This document shows positions 62,022-64,000 of a stretch of 64,000 bases of DNA, piece by piece. Source of the stretch: Roseibium algicola (GTDB taxonomy: Bacteria > Pseudomonadota > Alphaproteobacteria > Rhizobiales > Stappiaceae); contig NZ_CP019630.1 of NCBI RefSeq assembly GCF_001999245.1, forward strand, positions 992,001 to 1,056,000, given 5' to 3'. Position 1 is the stretch's first letter. Each line of letters begins with the position of its first letter. The notes beneath the pieces are model-generated. The model was not told where the DNA came from. It did no database searches and worked only from the letters and a program-made list of their open reading frames with translations. Position numbers and translations under genes: made by a program.

Positions 62022-64000
62022 TCATTCAGCAGCCTGTTGCTGTCGCACTGCGGGTGCGTTCGCTCCCGCGTTCCTGCCGCCCTCTCCCCAGCGCAGCTTG
62101 AGCGCGTTTGCGGTAACTGCCAGCGACGATGCGGACATCGCTGCTGCCGCCATCAAAGGTGTGACGAAACCGGCCACGGCAATGGGCACGGCAATGATGT
62201 TGTAGACGACCGAAATCCAGAGGTTCTGCTCGATTGCCGCCCTTGCCCGTTTCGACAGCCTGAGCGCATCGGCCACCGGCTGCAATTTGTCACCGAGAAA
62301 AACGGCGTCTGCAGCGGCCTGACTGAGATGCACGGCCGAGACAGGCGACAGCGAGACATGCGCCCCGGCCAGCGCCGGTGCATCATTCAGGCCATCGCCA
62401 ACCATCAGGACCTTGCGGCCACTGGCCTGGAGTTCTTCGAGACGCGCAATTTTCTGGGCGGGCTTCATGCCCGAGCGCCAGTCCGATACACCCAGCACAG
62501 CCGCGCAATCGGCCACAGCAGGTTTCGTATCCCCGGAGAGAATTTCAAGCGCGTAGCCGGCTGATTTCAACTGATCGACCACTGCCCTGGCATCCGGCCG
62601 CAGCCGTTGCCGGAAGGCCAACAGGCGGGCAGGATCCCTGCCAAAGCGGATAGCAAGCAGAGAGGCTCCCGGGTTCGACTGCAGTGCGGCCTCGACCTGT
62701 TCGTCGGATGCTTCGCAGAACAGCGGGCTGCCAAGCCGCAGACGCTGTCCGGCAACCAGGGTTTCAAGACCCGCCCCGGATGTCTCGCTGACATCAGGCA
62801 GAGGCTGCAACGCTCCTGTTGCCTTGACCAGGGCTGCCGACAAGGGATGCCGACTTGCCAGGGCAAGGCGTCCGGCCAGCGCAAGCGTTTCGTCATCTGG
62901 ATTGATGGAGCTACACAGATCCGGCTCGGTAAGCGTCAGCGTACCGGTCTTGTCGAACAGGATGGTGTCGATATCCGACAATCGTTCGATGGCATCGCCC
63001 GAATTGAGCAGGATTCCACACCGGAAGAGCTGCCCGGATGCCACCACCTGCACAGCAGGAACCGCCAAACCGAGCGCGCAGGGACAGGTGATGATCAAGA
63101 CGGAAATGGCGATGATCAGGGCTGGCTGCCAGTCGAGCCCGGCCAGCAACCAGCCAAGAAATGTCAGCGCAGCCGCGCCATGCACCAGGGGCGCATAAAG
63201 GCGGGCGGCTCGGTCGGCAATGCGCACGTATTTGGATTTGGCCTGGGATGCCGCTTCGAGCAAGCGGTTGACCTCATCCAGCAACGTCGCGCCGGAAGCA
63301 GCCTGAACCCGGACCTGCAACACCCCTGCTCCGTTTAAGGTACCGGCGTAGACCCGCTGACCGGCCGCAACCGGCACCAGCACACTTTCACCGGTCACGA
63401 GGCTCTGGTCGATCTCGGAAACACCGGTTTCAACCACACCATCCACCGGCACCCGCTCGCCGCCCGATACCAGAACCAGGTCGCCTGCGGCGATTTTTGA
63501 AAGCGGAACTTCGCGGACAGCACCGTCGGGATGGATCAGCGCGGCAACTTCCGCCTTCAGCGCGGCGATGTTCTCTGCAAAGGATCGCGTTCGCCCCCGC
63601 ATGTTGTGGTCGAGATACCGCCCGACCAGCAGGAAGAACAGCAACATGACGGCGGATTCGAAATAGGCATGATGCTGGTGCTGGATGGTCTGGACGACCG
63701 ACAGGGCGACCGCCAGTGTCACGCCGATCACGATCGGCACATCCATGTTCAACCGGCCGGCAGCCAGGGCGTTGAAGGCGCTGCGAAAGAACGGCCGTCC
63801 GGAGTAGGCAACCGTCGGCAAGGCAATCAGCGCAGACAGCCAGTGGAAGAAATCCCGGGTTTCCGGGGTGATGTCCGTGGCATTGCCCGACCACACGGAA
63901 ACGGACAGCAGCATGATGTTCATACCGGCAAAGCCGGAAACCGCCAGGCAGCGCAGCAATTGTTTGCCGGTCTTGTCCTGACGCTCCTTCTGGCTTGCCG
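62022..64000 (-). CDS. ccoI: Copper-transporting P-type ATPase CcoI/FixI, N-terminus missing
   Basis: P1B-type ATPase that supplies copper for cbb3 oxidase. The visible 659 residues have the membrane Cys motif TCPCALGLAVPAV, the phosphorylation site FDKTGTLTLTEPDL, a GDTKPAV segment, and GDGLNDAPALAGAHVSLSP. The frame stays open to base 64000, so the N-terminal metal-binding domain and real start lie outside. The stop is followed by ccoS. The rest of the ccoNOPQ-GH genes should be further right. Confidence 0.95.
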   Translation of the reverse strand, partial: ASQKERQDKTGKQLLRCLAVSGFAGMNIMLLSVSVWSGNATDITPETRDFFHWLSALIALPTVAYSGRPFFRSAFNALAAGRLNMDVPIVIGVTLAVALSVVQTIQHQHHAYFESAVMLLFFLLVGRYLDHNMRGRTRSFAENIAALKAEVAALIHPDGAVREVPLSKIAAGDLVLVSGGERVPVDGVVETGVSEIDQSLVTGESVLVPVAAGQRVYAGTLNGAGVLQVRVQAASGATLLDEVNRLLEAASQAKSKYVRIADRAARLYAPLVHGAAALTFLGWLLAGLDWQPALIIAISVLIITCPCALGLAVPAVQVVASGQLFRCGILLNSGDAIERLSDIDTILFDKTGTLTLTEPDLCSSINPDDETLALAGRLALASRHPLSAALVKATGALQPLPDVSETSGAGLETLVAGQRLRLGSPLFCEASDEQVEAALQSNPGASLLAIRFGRDPARLLAFRQRLRPDARAVVDQLKSAGYALEILSGDTKPAVADCAAVLGVSDWRSGMKPAQKIARLEELQASGRKVLMVGDGLNDAPALAGAHVSLSPVSAVHLSQAAADAVFLGDKLQPVADALRLSKRARAAIEQNLWISVVYNIIAVPIAVAGFVTPLMAAAAMSASSLAVTANALKLRWGEGGRNAGANAPAVRQQQAAE

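Overview
This 64 kb window is a GC-rich, tightly packed chromosomal segment from an alphaproteobacterium. The gene order rplU-rpmA-(GNATs)-obgE-proB-proA-nadD-rsfS-rlmH, the class of urtABCDE operon and the many ABC, TRAP and tripartite-tricarboxylate transporters fit Hyphomicrobiales, most likely a marine Stappiaceae-like organism (Roseibium/Labrenzia/Stappia). That placement is inferred from gene content; no rRNA is present. I see no phage, insertion sequence, CRISPR array or plasmid gene.

Layout. (1) 1-8.4 kb: housekeeping block on the minus strand (ribosomal proteins L21 and L27, three GNAT acetyltransferases, ObgE, proline synthesis, NadD, RsfS, RlmH cut by the left edge), followed by tRNA-Ser(CGA). 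(2) 9.1-11.6 kb: two dinucleotide-fold oxidoreductases and a divergent LysR regulator. (3) 11.7-17.6 kb: a tripartite tricarboxylate transporter (TctCBA) with an RraA-type aldolase, a D-2-hydroxyacid dehydrogenase and a divergent LysR regulator; tctA has an apparent frameshift near its 5' end. (4) 17.7-25.3 kb: a TRAP transporter joined to a three-subunit molybdenum hydroxylase, with a divergent TetR regulator and two tandem palindromes between them. (5) 25.5-42.5 kb: a large catabolic region. One arm has an acetoin-dehydrogenase-like 2-oxo/ketol dehydrogenase with a split E2, an aldehyde dehydrogenase, an M24-fold protein with an altered metal site and an SDR. The other arm has a ribose-type ABC importer, a second SDR, a hydroxyisobutyrate-dehydrogenase-like enzyme and a ThuA-like protein. 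Between the arms lies a cytoplasmic regulator made of a winged helix fused to a solute-binding-protein domain, next to two identical palindromes 21 bp apart. (6) 42.6-44.3 kb: an orphan sulfotransferase and a GntR regulator. (7) 44.5-55.0 kb: a urea ABC transporter (urtABCDE) divergent from a two-component system whose histidine kinase carries a whole NCS1-type permease as its sensor; a 16-bp perfect palindrome lies between them. (8) 55.2-61.8 kb: an M20 deacylase, UDP-glucose dehydrogenase, an exopolysaccharide sugar transferase, AroQ, a CheY-like protein, small proteins and a methyltransferase. (9) 61.9-64 kb: ccoS and ccoI (cut by the right edge) for cbb3 oxidase assembly.

The two most interesting parts are the solute-binding-protein/winged-helix regulator with its divergent catabolic region, and the NCS1-permease/histidine kinase beside the urea importer. 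In both, a transport-protein fold appears to have been turned into a signal sensor. Functions of the catabolic cassettes are inferred from family membership and gene neighbourhood; their substrates cannot be read from the sequence.
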